64,000 nt of DNA, from assembly GCF_030811835.1 (NCBI RefSeq), contig NZ_JAUSRO010000009.1, forward strand, positions 1-64,000. The letters are read 5' to 3'. Shown here piece by piece: positions 41,023-53,129 of the stretch. A model generated the notes under the pieces. It was not told the origin of the DNA. It searched no databases and worked only from the letters and a program-made list of their open reading frames with translations. Each line of letters opens with the position of its first letter. Position 1 is the first letter of the stretch. The position numbers and the translations under genes were made by a program. Origin of the DNA: Variovorax ginsengisoli (lineage in GTDB: Bacteria > Pseudomonadota > Gammaproteobacteria > Burkholderiales > Burkholderiaceae_C).

Positions 41023-41693
41023 GCCACCAAGGCACCGGTGATCGTAGGCAACCGCGGCGGCGCCGGGACGCAGATCGGTACGCGCGCCATCGCCACCGCG
41101 CCGCCGGACGGCCAGCCGCTCGGCTTCATCGACACAGCCTTCGTGATCAACACCGGGCTGCTAGCGCTGCGCTGCCTTACGACACCGAAAAGGACTTCGC
41201 CCCAATCTCGCTCGTGGCATCTGCGCCGTTGGTCCTCATCGTGCACAGCGCGGTGCCCGCAGCCACTGTCGCCGAATTCGTGGCGCTGTCGAAGACGAAA
41301 CCCGGTGGGCTCAGCTACGGCTCAGCCGGGGTGGGCAGTGCGCCGCACCTGGCCGGCGAACAACTGCGCAAAGCCGCCTCGATCGACATCCACCATGTTC
41401 CGTACCGCGGCCGCGGCACGGTGTTGAACGACCTGCTGGCGGGACACATCCAGTTCGGATTCACCACGATTGCGACCATGGTCGACCACATCCGGGCGGC
41501 TACGGTGCGCGCGCTCGCGGTCACGGGCGTGCTGCGCGCCCCCAGTTGCCCAAGGTCCCGACTATGCAGGAGGCCGGCATGCCGAGCGTCGACGCGACGC
41601 CGATCTTCGGCCTCATCGGCCCGACTCAGTTGCCGTCGAGCACGGTGGCCCTGCTGTCCAACATAGACCATGGTCAATCGCCCCGCGTGGGAT
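41023..41693 (+). pseudogene. TctC/Bug-family binding protein, frameshifted
   Basis: Three frames in order: PVIVGNRGGAGTQIGTRAIA with PPDGQPLGFI; then YDTEKDFAPISLVASAPLVL, GGLSYGSAGVGSAPHLAGEQ, DIHHVPYRGRGTVLNDLLAG and ATVRALAVTG; then QLPKVPTMQEAGMPSVDATP and FGLIGPTQLPSST. These are the hallmark blocks of tripartite tricarboxylate binding proteins. No signal peptide and at least two frameshifts, so inactive. Confidence 0.85.
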
Positions 41694-41792
41694 GACGTAG
41701 AGCGTATTGGGCCGATCAAACTGCTGGCGCCCCATGGCCGCATCGGGGACTTGCGGCCGAATCACGGGGTATGGACCGACTGCTCTTTGCCA

Positions 41793-42023
41793 TCAGGGGA
41801 AGGTCAAGTCCAAACCGAGCATCCTGGCCAGGCCGACGGTCAGGAGCGAGAGGCCCAAGAGCAATAGCAAGAAGACTGCGGCCATCTTGCCGCCCGCGCG
41901 CAGCACCGCGCGCTGCGTCCCCTTCTTCTTCCCTTGATCGTAATGCCACTTGACGGCGAAGAACATGCCAATGCCGAGCACAAGCACCTTGAACGTAATG
42001 AAGACTACAGGGAACCAATCCAT
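41793..42023 (-). CDS. small two-span membrane protein
   Basis: A 76-residue protein with two hydrophobic spans (PVVFITFKVLVLGIGMFFAV and MAAVFLLLLLGLSLLTVGLA) separated by a basic loop (KWHYDQGKKKGTQRA). No family recognised. It is convergent with the TctC relic and divergent from the histidine kinase gene. Length and composition look like a real gene. Confidence 0.65.
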   Translation of the reverse strand: MDWFPVVFITFKVLVLGIGMFFAVKWHYDQGKKKGTQRAVLRAGGKMAAVFLLLLLGLSLLTVGLARMLGLDLTFP

Positions 42024-42408
42024 GATTTCAGTATTTCCAGGCTATTACATGACACGTATCTAACGTGAGCAGCATTCAATCCCAGCGGCCGCCCATCTCG
42101 CCAAAGTGGGAGAGGGATCTCAGGTTGAGCGGTGGAATGAGGTCATGGTTTGCCATAGGGAAAGTATCCCATTTTTTCGCTTGAATTTTCAGTAATTACT
42201 GAAAACCAAGCACGATCTGGCCCAGCCCCGTGGCAGGCACGCCTGTGAGCCACCACTGCCGCAAGCAACGATTGGACTGAACATTTTTGTTCCGCTCGCG
42301 CCTCAAAGAATCCTGACAGGTCTCCGCGGCGGCGTATAAAGGTTCCAGGTGCGGCTGCACCTTCGAGCGCGCGACACGCGAAATGCAGTTGAAGTTTGCG
42401 AGGCCTCA
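42024..42408. other. intergenic upstream of the hybrid kinase
   Basis: About 385 bp without a gene, containing one perfect 20-bp palindrome (42186-42205). The rest shows no clear element. Confidence 0.5.
42186..42205. promoter_or_regulatory. perfect 20-bp palindrome, probable operator
   Basis: TTTTCAGTAA is followed at once by its exact complement TTACTGAAAA. It lies 163 bp upstream of the small membrane protein start and 203 bp upstream of the kinase start. No nearby gene encodes an obvious binder, so a distant regulator is likely. Confidence 0.6.
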
Positions 42409-45494
<3,086 letters not shown>

Positions 45495-45498
<4 letters not shown>

Positions 45499-45911
45499 GC
45501 GCGCCGCGGGTGCTGATCGTGGACGACAACGCGATGAACATCGCCATCGCCGAGGTCGTGTTGCTGGCCGAGCACTTCGAAGTGGACACGGCCGACGATG
45601 GCCTGCAGGCGATGCTGAAGGTGGCGTCGTTCGGGCCGGACCTGATCCTGCTGGACATCCAGATGCCCGGCAAGGACGGGCTTGAAGTGACCCGGGACCT
45701 GAAGGCCGACCCCGCCACCCGACACATCCGCATCGTCGCTTTCACCGCCTTTGCGATGCAAGGCGACGAGGCGAGGATGCGCGCCGCCGGATGCGACGGG
45801 TATCTGTCCAAGCCCATCGATGTGAAGAGGTTCGGCGCGCAAGTGCGCGCCTATCTGCAGGCGCCGATTGATGAGGCGTGGGCGAGGTCAGCACCTCTGG
45901 GTACGTTGTAG
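45495..45911 (+). CDS. single-domain response regulator (DivK/CheY-like)
   Basis: A 138-residue receiver with no output domain. Acidic pocket VDDN (10-12), phospho-acceptor Asp54 (LLDIQMPG), switch Thr in VAFTAF and Lys106 in YLSKPI. GTG 45495 overlaps the kinase stop (GTGA), so the two are made together. It probably receives phosphate from the hybrid kinase and acts by protein contact. Confidence 0.93.
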
Positions 45912-45915
45912 ACCC

Positions 45916-47313
45916 TCACTTGCGAGAGGAACACGCCATGCGTGCGGGATCGACCCATCGGTCGTAGTCCTCGCCGCTGAGCAGCCCCAGATCGACGGCA
46001 GCCTCGCGCGGCGTGATCCGCCGTTCCATGGCCGTCCGGGTGATGCGCGCGACCTTGTCGTAGCCGAGGATAGGGTTCAGGGCGGTCACCGCCAGCAGTG
46101 CATTGCCGACGTTGGCAGCCAGGCGTTCGCCGTCGACCGCCAGGCCCGCGACCAGCTTGTCCGCGAACACTCGCGTGCCGTCCGACAGCACGCGGATCGA
46201 TTGCAGCAGATTGTGGATCAGCAGCGGCTTGGCGACGTTGAGTTCGAAATTGCCGGAGGCGCCCGCCATCGTCACCGTGACGTGGTTGCCCATGACCTGC
46301 ATGCAGGCCTGCACCAGGACTTCGGCGATGGTCGGGTTGCGCTTGCCCGGCATGATCGACGATGTCAGGCCGTCGTCCGGCACCACCAGTTCACCGATGC
46401 CGCAGCGCGGGCCCGAGCCCATCCAGCGGATGTCGTTGGCCATCTTCATCAGCGATGCGGCGATGACGTTCAGCACGCCCGAGAGTTCGAGCAGCGCGTC
46501 GTGCCCGCCCATGCCCTCGAACTTGCACGAGTTCGGGGTGAACGGCATGCCGGCCAGCGCACTCGCCTCTTCGCAGAAGAGCACGTCGAAGCCGGCGGGC
46601 GCATTGAGCCCGGTGCCTGCGGCGGTGCCGCCTTGCGCCAGCACGCGCAGGCGCGGCATCGCGTCGTCCAGCCGCGCGAGCGCGTTGCGCACCTGCCAGC
46701 CGAAGGCGTCGAAGGCCTGGCCCATGGTCATCGGAACGGCATCCATGAGGTGGGTGCGCGCGACCTTGATGTCGGCCGCGAATGCCTGGGCGCGGTCGTC
46801 GAGCGCCCGCTGCAGGCCGGCCAGCGACGGCACCAGCCGGTCGCGGACTTCCAGCGCAGCGGCGATGTGCATCACCGTCGGAAAGCTGTCGTTGGACGAC
46901 TGCGATGCGTTGACGTGGTCGTTCGGATGGACCGGCGAATTGGCGCCCAGCGGCTGCCCGAGACGCAGGTTCGCGCGGTTCGCGATCACCTCGTTCGCGT
47001 TCATGTTGGTCTGCGTGCCGGAACCCGTCTGCCAGACCGTGAGCGGGAAGTGGTCGTCCAGCAGGCCATCGCGCAGCTCTTGCGCCGCCGCGACGATGGC
47101 GTCGGCCAGCGCCGGGTCGAGCACACCGCAACGCACGTTGGCGCGTGCCGCAGCGATCTTCTGCAGCCCGAAAGCGCGCAGCAGGCAGGGTGCGAAGCGT
47201 TCGGTGCCGACATCGAAGACGCCGAGCGCCCGCTGCGTCTGCGCGCCCCAGTAGCGTTCGGCCGGGATCTCGACCGGCCCGAAGGCGTCGTGCTCGGTGC
47301 GCGTCGCGCTCAT
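45916..47313 (-). CDS. fumC: class II fumarate hydratase
   Basis: A 465-residue fumarase: fumarate to L-malate in the citric acid cycle. Visible: GSGTQTNMNANEVIANRA, NDHVNASQSSNDSFPT, TAAGTGLNAP, and the superfamily signature with catalytic serine TSSIMPGKRNPT. ATG 47313 starts just inside a longer open frame. It ends a leftward unit lyase-DctA-TctC-FumC, so here it probably serves to channel fumarate made by the lyase or imported by DctA; whether it is the cell's main fumarase cannot be told. Confidence 0.94.
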   Translation of the reverse strand: MSATRTEHDAFGPVEIPAERYWGAQTQRALGVFDVGTERFAPCLLRAFGLQKIAAARANVRCGVLDPALADAIVAAAQELRDGLLDDHFPLTVWQTGSGTQTNMNANEVIANRANLRLGQPLGANSPVHPNDHVNASQSSNDSFPTVMHIAAALEVRDRLVPSLAGLQRALDDRAQAFAADIKVARTHLMDAVPMTMGQAFDAFGWQVRNALARLDDAMPRLRVLAQGGTAAGTGLNAPAGFDVLFCEEASALAGMPFTPNSCKFEGMGGHDALLELSGVLNVIAASLMKMANDIRWMGSGPRCGIGELVVPDDGLTSSIMPGKRNPTIAEVLVQACMQVMGNHVTVTMAGASGNFELNVAKPLLIHNLLQSIRVLSDGTRVFADKLVAGLAVDGERLAANVGNALLAVTALNPILGYDKVARITRTAMERRITPREAAVDLGLLSGEDYDRWVDPARMACSSRK

Positions 47314-47317
47314 CGCC

Positions 47318-48307
47318 TCAGTCCAGCGAGATGTTGCTCTTCGCCGCCACCGACTTCCAGCGCGCCACTTCGGCCGCGGTGTGCTTGCCCAGCGCCGCAC
47401 CGGTGTACTGGTCCGTCGGCAGCATCTGGATCGCCTGCTCGGCCATCTTGTCGGTGAACGCCCTGTCGGTCATGACCTTGAGGTAGGCCTGCTGCACCTT
47501 GTCGAGCACCGCCGGCGGCGTGCCCTTGGGCGCGTAGATGCCGTACCAGGTCGAGGCCTCGAAGTTCGGCAGCACGGTCTCGTTCAGGGTCGGCACGTCC
47601 TTGAGTTGCGGCAGGCGCACCTTCGACGTGACGGCCAGCGCGCGCACCTTGGCTTCCTTGATCTGCGGCAGGGCCGTGTTGGTCTGGTCGAAGATGCCGT
47701 CGACCTGGCCGCCGATCACGTCGATCAAGGCCGGGCCGGCGCCCTTATACGGCACCTGCGAGATCTTGATGCCTGCCGACGCGGCCCACAGCGCGGCAAT
47801 GAGGTGTGAACTGGAGCCGACACCGGCATTGCTGATGAAGACCTTGTCCGGATTGGCCTTGGCGTAGTCGACCAGTGCATTCACATCCTTGGCGGGATGC
47901 TCCTTGCGCACCATCAGCACCAACGGCGTGTCGGGAAAGCGGAACACCGGCGCGAAATCCGCCACCGGGTCGTAGGCGAGCTTCTTGTACAGCGCCGGCG
48001 CTGCGCCCATGTAGCCCATGTGGCCGACCAGCATCGTGTAGCCGTCGGGCGTGGCGCGCGCGGCCTTCGCAGCGCCCACGGTGCCGCCGGCACCCGGCGC
48101 GTTGTCGATCACGATCGGCTGGCCGATCTCACGGGCCACGCGCTCGGCGATGGAGCGCGCCAGCGCATCGGTCGGGCCACCGGCCGCGAAAGGCACGATC
48201 CAGGTCACGGGTTTGGTCGGATAGGCCTGGGCTAGCGCGCCGAACGTGCTGGTCACGAGCGCAGCCGCCAGCAGGCTGCGGGTCGCGAATGTCTTGATCT
48301 TCTTCAT
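47318..48307 (-). CDS. TctC/Bug-family periplasmic binding protein
   Basis: A 329-residue secreted binding protein. Signal peptide 1-27 (LLAAALVTSTFGALAQA), then YPTKPVTWIVPFAAGGPTDA, IVIDNAPGAGGTVGAAKAAR and DGYTMLVGHMG, the standard Bug ligand-loop motifs; VPYKGAGPALIDVIGGQVDG further on. Binds carboxylated ligands for tripartite tricarboxylate transporters. No TctA/TctB genes are near, as is usual for the many orphan Bug proteins of Burkholderiales. It lies 4 bp before fumC. Confidence 0.93.
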   Translation of the reverse strand: MKKIKTFATRSLLAAALVTSTFGALAQAYPTKPVTWIVPFAAGGPTDALARSIAERVAREIGQPIVIDNAPGAGGTVGAAKAARATPDGYTMLVGHMGYMGAAPALYKKLAYDPVADFAPVFRFPDTPLVLMVRKEHPAKDVNALVDYAKANPDKVFISNAGVGSSSHLIAALWAASAGIKISQVPYKGAGPALIDVIGGQVDGIFDQTNTALPQIKEAKVRALAVTSKVRLPQLKDVPTLNETVLPNFEASTWYGIYAPKGTPPAVLDKVQQAYLKVMTDRAFTDKMAEQAIQMLPTDQYTGAALGKHTAAEVARWKSVAAKSNISLD

Positions 48308-48332
48308 GTTGTCTCCTCGGGTGGTGGTCGTT

Positions 48333-49751
48333 TCAGATCGGGTGGGGCCTGGAGGTCTGAATGCCTCTTGGATGCGGGGTGGCCGCGTTGCCGTCTTCGC
48401 CGAGCAGGTTGCCGTCGTCCAGCGCGGCATCGGCGGCCGCCTCGGCCGGAAAGCGTTCCGGATAGAGGTGACGCTCGGCGGTGGCGGCATCGAAGGTGCC
48501 CGACCACTTCGCAACCACGACCGTCGCAACGCTGTTGCCGATGGTGTTGCAGGTGGCGATGGCCATCGACAGGAAGCGGTAGACGCCGAAGATCACGGCC
48601 AGACCTTCGACGGGCAGCATGCCGGTGGAGGTCACGGTGGCGGCGAACACGACGAAGGAGCCGCCCGACACCGTCGCTGCGCCTTTCGAGGTGAGCAGCA
48701 TCAGCAGCAGGATGCCGATCTGGTGGTCGAGGGTGAGGGGCACGCCGTAGGCATGCGAGATGAACATCACGCCCATCGCCATGAACAGCGACGTGCCATC
48801 GAGGTTGAAGGCGTAGCCGGTGGGCAGCACCAGCCCGACGGTCTGCTTCGCGCAGCCCATGCGTTCGAGCTTGATGAGCAGCCGCGGCAACGCGCTTTCC
48901 GACGACGCGGTGCCGAGCACGATGAGGATCTCGTCCTTGATGAAGCGCAGGAAGCGCCACAGGCTGAAGCCGGCCAGCTTCGCCACGAGGCCCATCACCA
49001 CCGCGATGAAGAGCAGCACCACCGCATAGAAGCTGAACACCAACTGCGCCAGAGCAACCAGCACCGCCGTGCCATTGCTGCCGACAGAGTAGGCCACCGC
49101 GCCGAAGGTGCCAATGGGCGCCAGCTTCATCACCAGGTTGATGAAGGAGAACAGCACCTCGGAGATGCTGTCGAGACCTTCGTTGATCCTGGCGCGGCGC
49201 GCGTCGGGAATCGCCAGGATGCCGATGCCGACCATCACCGCCAGCACCACCACCTGCAGCAGTTCGCCCTTGGCAAAGGCACCGACGAAGTTGTCGGGGA
49301 CGATGTGCGCCATGAATTCGAGGAAGCCCTGTGGTGCCGCAGCCTTGGTCGCGGCGGGCGCAGCCGCACCACCTGCGACCGTGCTCATGCCTTTTCCGAT
49401 ACCCAGCAGGTTGCCCGCGAGCAGGCCGACCACCAGTGCGATCGTCGAGATCACCTCGAAGTACAGGATGGCGCGCCAGCCCACGCGGCCCGCGCTCTTC
49501 ACGTCACCGGCCGACGCGATGCCGTGCACGATGGTGAGGAACACCAGCGGCGCGACGCCGGCCTTGATGAGCGACAGGAACATGTCGCCCAGCAGCTTGA
49601 GCTGCGAGGCGAACTTCGGAAAGAGGAAGCCGACGGCGATGCCGAGCACCAGCGACAGCAGCACCTGCATGCCGAGCTTCCGGTACCAGGGCAGCGACTT
49701 CAGTGTCGCGAGCGCCGCCACCGGGGGGCGGCTGGATGAGAGATCGGTCAT
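48333..49751 (-). CDS. dctA: C4-dicarboxylate:cation symporter
   Basis: A 472-residue DctA-type transporter for fumarate, malate, succinate and aspartate. Core motifs: LIKAGVAPLVFLTIVHGIAS, the HP1/HP2 serine-rich loop region LGTASSESALPRLL, GLVLPTGYAFNLDGTSLFM and ATCNTIGNSVATVVVAKW. It runs about 30 residues longer than usual at the C-terminus (NLLGEDGNAATPHPRGIQTS). It sits between the lyase and the TctC protein gene, consistent with uptake of substrate or product of the lyase. Confidence 0.94.
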   Translation of the reverse strand: MTDLSSSRPPVAALATLKSLPWYRKLGMQVLLSLVLGIAVGFLFPKFASQLKLLGDMFLSLIKAGVAPLVFLTIVHGIASAGDVKSAGRVGWRAILYFEVISTIALVVGLLAGNLLGIGKGMSTVAGGAAAPAATKAAAPQGFLEFMAHIVPDNFVGAFAKGELLQVVVLAVMVGIGILAIPDARRARINEGLDSISEVLFSFINLVMKLAPIGTFGAVAYSVGSNGTAVLVALAQLVFSFYAVVLLFIAVVMGLVAKLAGFSLWRFLRFIKDEILIVLGTASSESALPRLLIKLERMGCAKQTVGLVLPTGYAFNLDGTSLFMAMGVMFISHAYGVPLTLDHQIGILLLMLLTSKGAATVSGGSFVVFAATVTSTGMLPVEGLAVIFGVYRFLSMAIATCNTIGNSVATVVVAKWSGTFDAATAERHLYPERFPAEAAADAALDDGNLLGEDGNAATPHPRGIQTSRPHPI

Positions 49752-49767
49752 CGCGTCGCTCCGGCCG

Positions 49768-51150
49768 TCAGGCGTTCACTTCGGCCGACAGCGCCAGCGC
49801 GCGGTCCACCATTTGCGGTGCCAAGCCGAGGTAGTTGGCGGGGTCGGTCAACCGATCGATCGTGGCGCGGTCGAAATGCTTCGTGACCTCCGGCAGCGCG
49901 GCCAGTGCTTCGGCCAGCGTGCCGCCCTTTTCGTTGACCGTGCGGCACGCGTCGTACACCACGTCGTGCGCCTGCTGGCGGCCTATGTGCGGTGCCATGC
50001 CCATCATCACCGCCTCGGCCACGATCAGGCCCTTGGTGATGCCCAGGTTGTGCGCCATGCGCGCCTCGTCGACGATCAGCCCACCGAGCGCAAACTTGGC
50101 CTGGTGCAGGGCGCCCGAGGTGAGGATGAAGCTCTCGGGAATCGCGATCCATTCGGCATGCCACGGGCCGGTCGCGCGCTCGAAGTCCTGCACCATCGCG
50201 TCGACCATCAGGCCGGCGTGCTGGCGTACTGCTTTCGATGCGGCCAGCATGAGTTCGCTGGAGATCGGGTTGCGCTTCTGCGGCATCGTGCTCGACGCGC
50301 CGCGGCCCTTCACGAAGGGCTCGTACACCTCGGCGAACTCGGTCGACGCCATGATCATGATGTCCAGTGCGATCTTGCCGAGCGAGCCTGTGACCAGCGC
50401 GAGCAGGTTCACTGCTTCGGCGAAGCCGTCGCGCGCCACGTGCCAGGTCGTGGCGGGCACGCCCAGCTTCAGTTCCTCCGCCATGGCCTTCTGCACGTCG
50501 AAGCCCTTGTCGCCCAGCGACGCCAGCGTGCCGGCCGCACCGGCGAACTCGACCACCGCCACGCGCGGGCGCAGTTGCGCCAGCCGCTCCTGGTGCCGAT
50601 CGAACATCGCCAACCAGATCGCGACCTTGTAGCCGAAGGTCACTGGCAGCGCCTGCTGCAGGTGGGTGCGGCCGGCCATGGGGGTGTCGCGGTGCTTCTT
50701 CGCGAGCGACGCGAGGATGCTGCGCAGCGCGCGGATGTCGGCGTCGATGCTGTCGAGTGCATCGCGCACCTGCAGGGCGACGGCGGTGTCCATGATGTCC
50801 TGCGTGGTGGCGCCCCAGTGCACGTAGCGACCGGCCTCGCCGCACATGGCGACGAGCTGGTGCACGAGCGGCAGGATCGGGTAGCCGACGATGTCGGTCT
50901 CTTCGCGCATGTGGTCGAAGTCGATGCGCTCGATCTTCGATTCGCGAGCGATCACCTCGGCCGCTTCCGCCGGGATGACGCCGCAGCGCGCTTCGGCCTT
51001 CGCGAGGGCGATCTCGGCATCGATGTAGCGCTGGATCAGCGCGCCATCGGAAAAGAGCTGGCGCATCTTCTGCGTGCCGAAGGCATCGCGGAACAGGATC
51101 GAGTCGACGACGGTACTGGCCATCGGGAGCGAGGACGAGGGGGTGTGCAT
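49768..51150 (-). CDS. fumarase/aspartase-superfamily lyase (PcaB/PurB-like)
   Basis: A 460-residue lyase. The three conserved superfamily regions are visible: GRYVHWGATTQDIMDTA, AGRTHLQQALPVTFGYK and the flexible serine loop ASSTMPQKRNPISSE. These enzymes split a C-N (or C-O, or cycloisomerise) bond, mostly releasing fumarate from an N-substituted aspartate. The overall layout resembles 3-carboxymuconate cycloisomerase and adenylosuccinate lyase. With DctA and FumC beside it and no pca genes, I infer a fumarate-releasing role on an unknown substituted succinate. MASTVVD at 51123 is an alternative start. Confidence 0.88.
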   Translation of the reverse strand: MHTPSSSLPMASTVVDSILFRDAFGTQKMRQLFSDGALIQRYIDAEIALAKAEARCGVIPAEAAEVIARESKIERIDFDHMREETDIVGYPILPLVHQLVAMCGEAGRYVHWGATTQDIMDTAVALQVRDALDSIDADIRALRSILASLAKKHRDTPMAGRTHLQQALPVTFGYKVAIWLAMFDRHQERLAQLRPRVAVVEFAGAAGTLASLGDKGFDVQKAMAEELKLGVPATTWHVARDGFAEAVNLLALVTGSLGKIALDIMIMASTEFAEVYEPFVKGRGASSTMPQKRNPISSELMLAASKAVRQHAGLMVDAMVQDFERATGPWHAEWIAIPESFILTSGALHQAKFALGGLIVDEARMAHNLGITKGLIVAEAVMMGMAPHIGRQQAHDVVYDACRTVNEKGGTLAEALAALPEVTKHFDRATIDRLTDPANYLGLAPQMVDRALALSAEVNA

Positions 51151-51187
51151 AGGGCGGGCTTCGGAAATTGGGAACGAACGACATCGA

Positions 51188-51225
51188 TATGTTCGGACAT
51201 ATGAACTCTAATATGTCCGAACATA
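51188..51225. promoter_or_regulatory. perfect 15-bp inverted repeat, GntR operator
   Basis: TATGTTCGGACATAT (51188-51202) and ATATGTCCGAACATA (51211-51225) are exact complements separated by 8 bp; each arm is itself nearly palindromic (TGTTCGGACA). It lies between the divergent lyase and GntR genes. Two dimer sites for the GntR/UTRA protein are the natural reading. Confidence 0.8.
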
Positions 51226-51278
51226 CTGGGCAATCCTGGGTTTACCCTTAGTCCGATAAGTGCGATGCTCAGGTCACC

Positions 51279-52019
51279 ATGTCTCAGCCCACCAAGCCGC
51301 GCTACAGCGACATCGCACGCCACCTCACAGACGCCATCACCAGCGGCCACTTTGTGGTGGGGACCCTGCTGCCCACCGAACTGGAACTCGTCGATCACTA
51401 CAAGACCAGCCGCCACACCGTGCGCGCGGCGTTGGCCGAACTGCAACAGCTCGGGCTGGTCTCCCGCCGCAAGAACGTCGGCACGCGCGTCGAGGCCGCG
51501 CGACCGCGGAACACGTTCCGGCCATCACTGGCGTCGGTCGACGACCTGGTGCAGTTCGGCGCGGCGCATCTGCGCCAGGTGCAGTCGATCGAAGCGGTGG
51601 CGGTAAGCGGTGCCATTGCCGCCGACCTGGGTTGCGCCGACGGCACGCGCTGGCTCCGCATCTCGAGCCTGCGGCTGCGCGGCGATGCGACGGCCGGCCC
51701 CATCGGTTGGACCGACGTTTACATCGACCCGGCCTACGCGGAGATCGGCGACCTGGTGCGCGCCTCACCCGATGCGCTCATCAGCGCGCTGATCGAGTCT
51801 CACTATGGCCGGCAGATCGCCGAGATCCACCAGGACGTCCGGGCGGCGACGGTGTGCGATCCGGCGATGGCGAAGGCCCTGAAGCTTGACGAGGGGGCAG
51901 CGGCGCTGAAGATCGTCCGCCGTTACTTGGACATCACGGGCCAAGCATTCGAGGTCTCGGTATCGACCCATCCGGCGGATCGCTTCTCGGTGTCGATGCG
52001 ACTGCAGCGATCCACCTAG
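51279..52019 (+). CDS. GntR-family regulator, HutC/UTRA type
   Basis: A 246-residue repressor. The N-terminal winged helix is YSDIARHLTDAITSGHFVVG, TLLPTELELVDHYKTSRHTV, RAALAELQQLGLVSRRKNVG; the C-terminal UTRA ligand domain carries WTDVYIDPAYAEIG and AALKIVRRYLDITGQAFEVS. It is divergent from the lyase-DctA-TctC-FumC unit and likely represses it via the inverted repeat at 51188-51225, with the substrate or product as inducer. Confidence 0.93.
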   Translation: MSQPTKPRYSDIARHLTDAITSGHFVVGTLLPTELELVDHYKTSRHTVRAALAELQQLGLVSRRKNVGTRVEAARPRNTFRPSLASVDDLVQFGAAHLRQVQSIEAVAVSGAIAADLGCADGTRWLRISSLRLRGDATAGPIGWTDVYIDPAYAEIGDLVRASPDALISALIESHYGRQIAEIHQDVRAATVCDPAMAKALKLDEGAAALKIVRRYLDITGQAFEVSVSTHPADRFSVSMRLQRST

Positions 52020-52069
52020 ACCCTCAGTTGCTCGCGGGCAAAAGAAGGCTCGTCCGCAAAGAGGAGCCT

Positions 52070-52130
52070 ATGAAGAAAAGTCGATTTTCAGGGGAGCAAA
52101 GGGTCGCGATCCTCCACGAAGCAGATCGCA
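52070..52130 (+). pseudogene. IS3-family OrfA start, truncated
   Basis: MKKSRFSGEQRVAILHEADR is the N-terminus of an IS3-family OrfA protein; after that the reading no longer matches. Only about 20 codons survive, directly behind the GntR gene. A relic of an insertion at the edge of the locus. Confidence 0.65.
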
Positions 52131-52199
52131 TGACCATGGGTCGCGGTGATGCGTTTGCAAGCTGGGCGAGCTCATCTCATGGCCCTTGCGGCAGTGCGC

Positions 52200-52409
52200 C
52201 ATTTGGGGATCAAATGACTGCTTCAAAAATGAAGGCGATGCTTTGGTCCTTGGGCCGCTCATGCACGAAGCGCCCTTCTTGCAGGAATATTCTCTAAATT
52301 CTCCTTCAGCACCGGCAAACCAAAATACCAGCCAAGCCATCACACCGCACAAGATCGCGATGTATGCAGAGTTGGTAATCAGGTCGTGACAGCTGCCGTG
52401 GGAATTCAT
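52200..52409 (-). CDS. possible small membrane protein, truncated
   Basis: From 52409 the frame gives MNSHGSCHDLITNSAYIAIL and CGVMAWLVFWFAGAEG, one membrane span, then a Cys/Ser-rich tail. Beyond about 52200 the frame runs into sequence antisense to the IS scrap, so the natural C-terminus is probably lost. No family recognised; it may not be a gene at all. Confidence 0.3.
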
Positions 52410-52873
52410 TTTTTAATTCACGCATCTAATTATTTAGATAAAAATTCATTATCCACGGCCAAGGATTCAATTTTTCTACAATTTTTAATTCCAACAGCTC
52501 CGGATATTGATTCAATTAGAACCCGTCCTGATCTTGAGATTTTTTGCGTTGATTTGAGTTGAAAGGCAACATCTCGACTGCCGCATCGAGGGGTGCGGCA
52601 TGTTCCTGGCGGCCATTCTGGTACGACTGGATAATAAAATCAATGCCTGCAACAAAATAGTTGCTTCTATTTTTAAACTAGTACTTTTGGATTTAATCCA
52701 AATTGGATCGCCGCCGTCGACAGGCTCTTTTCCAGCGAAGCCTTCAGTCAGCGCGTAAGGTGCGGTTATCCTTCAATCTACGAGATCGAAACCCCTTCCC
52801 CAGCGCGGCCAGAGCGGAGTTTCTGGACAGCCGCCCGTCGCTCGAAGGCGAGGGCAACGGCAATACTCCAAAG
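52410..52873. other. AT-rich gene-poor stretch
   Basis: From about 52410 to 52700 the sequence is markedly AT-rich (runs such as TAATTATTTAGATAAAAATT), unlike all neighbours. No gene, IS end or RNA recognised. Confidence 0.5.
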
Positions 52874-53056
52874 TCAATCTACCAAACCGAGCTGCAGGTA
52901 GCCGGCGATAGGGCCCCGCGCGCTAACTACGGCGGTGAGCTTTCCACTGTGGATGGCGAAATATTTTTTGGTACCCCCGCCGCCGCCGCAAGCGGCCAAT
53001 CCCGCAAACAGCGATGCAGAGCCAACGGCTCTTACCCACGATCTCAACGACTTCAT
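52874..53056 (-). CDS. possible small lipoprotein
   Basis: MKSLRSWVRAVGSASLFAGL followed by AACGGGGGT is a textbook lipoprotein signal peptide (lipobox LAAC) with a glycine-rich linker. Only 35 residues follow, so either a small lipoprotein or the start of a truncated larger one. Alternative start 21 bp upstream. Confidence 0.4.
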   Translation of the reverse strand: MKSLRSWVRAVGSASLFAGLAACGGGGGTKKYFAIHSGKLTAVVSARGPIAGYLQLGLVD

Positions 53057-53129
53057 AGCGATCCCGCTTTTAGTCATGTATGACGTCGGTGCAAATCTAA
53101 TTGATCTGCACCTGACATCGACATCGTAG

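Noticed and set aside
45868..47457. 529-codon open frame antisense to fumC
   Set aside because: Shadow of fumC; composition rich in His/Arg/Gln with no family features.
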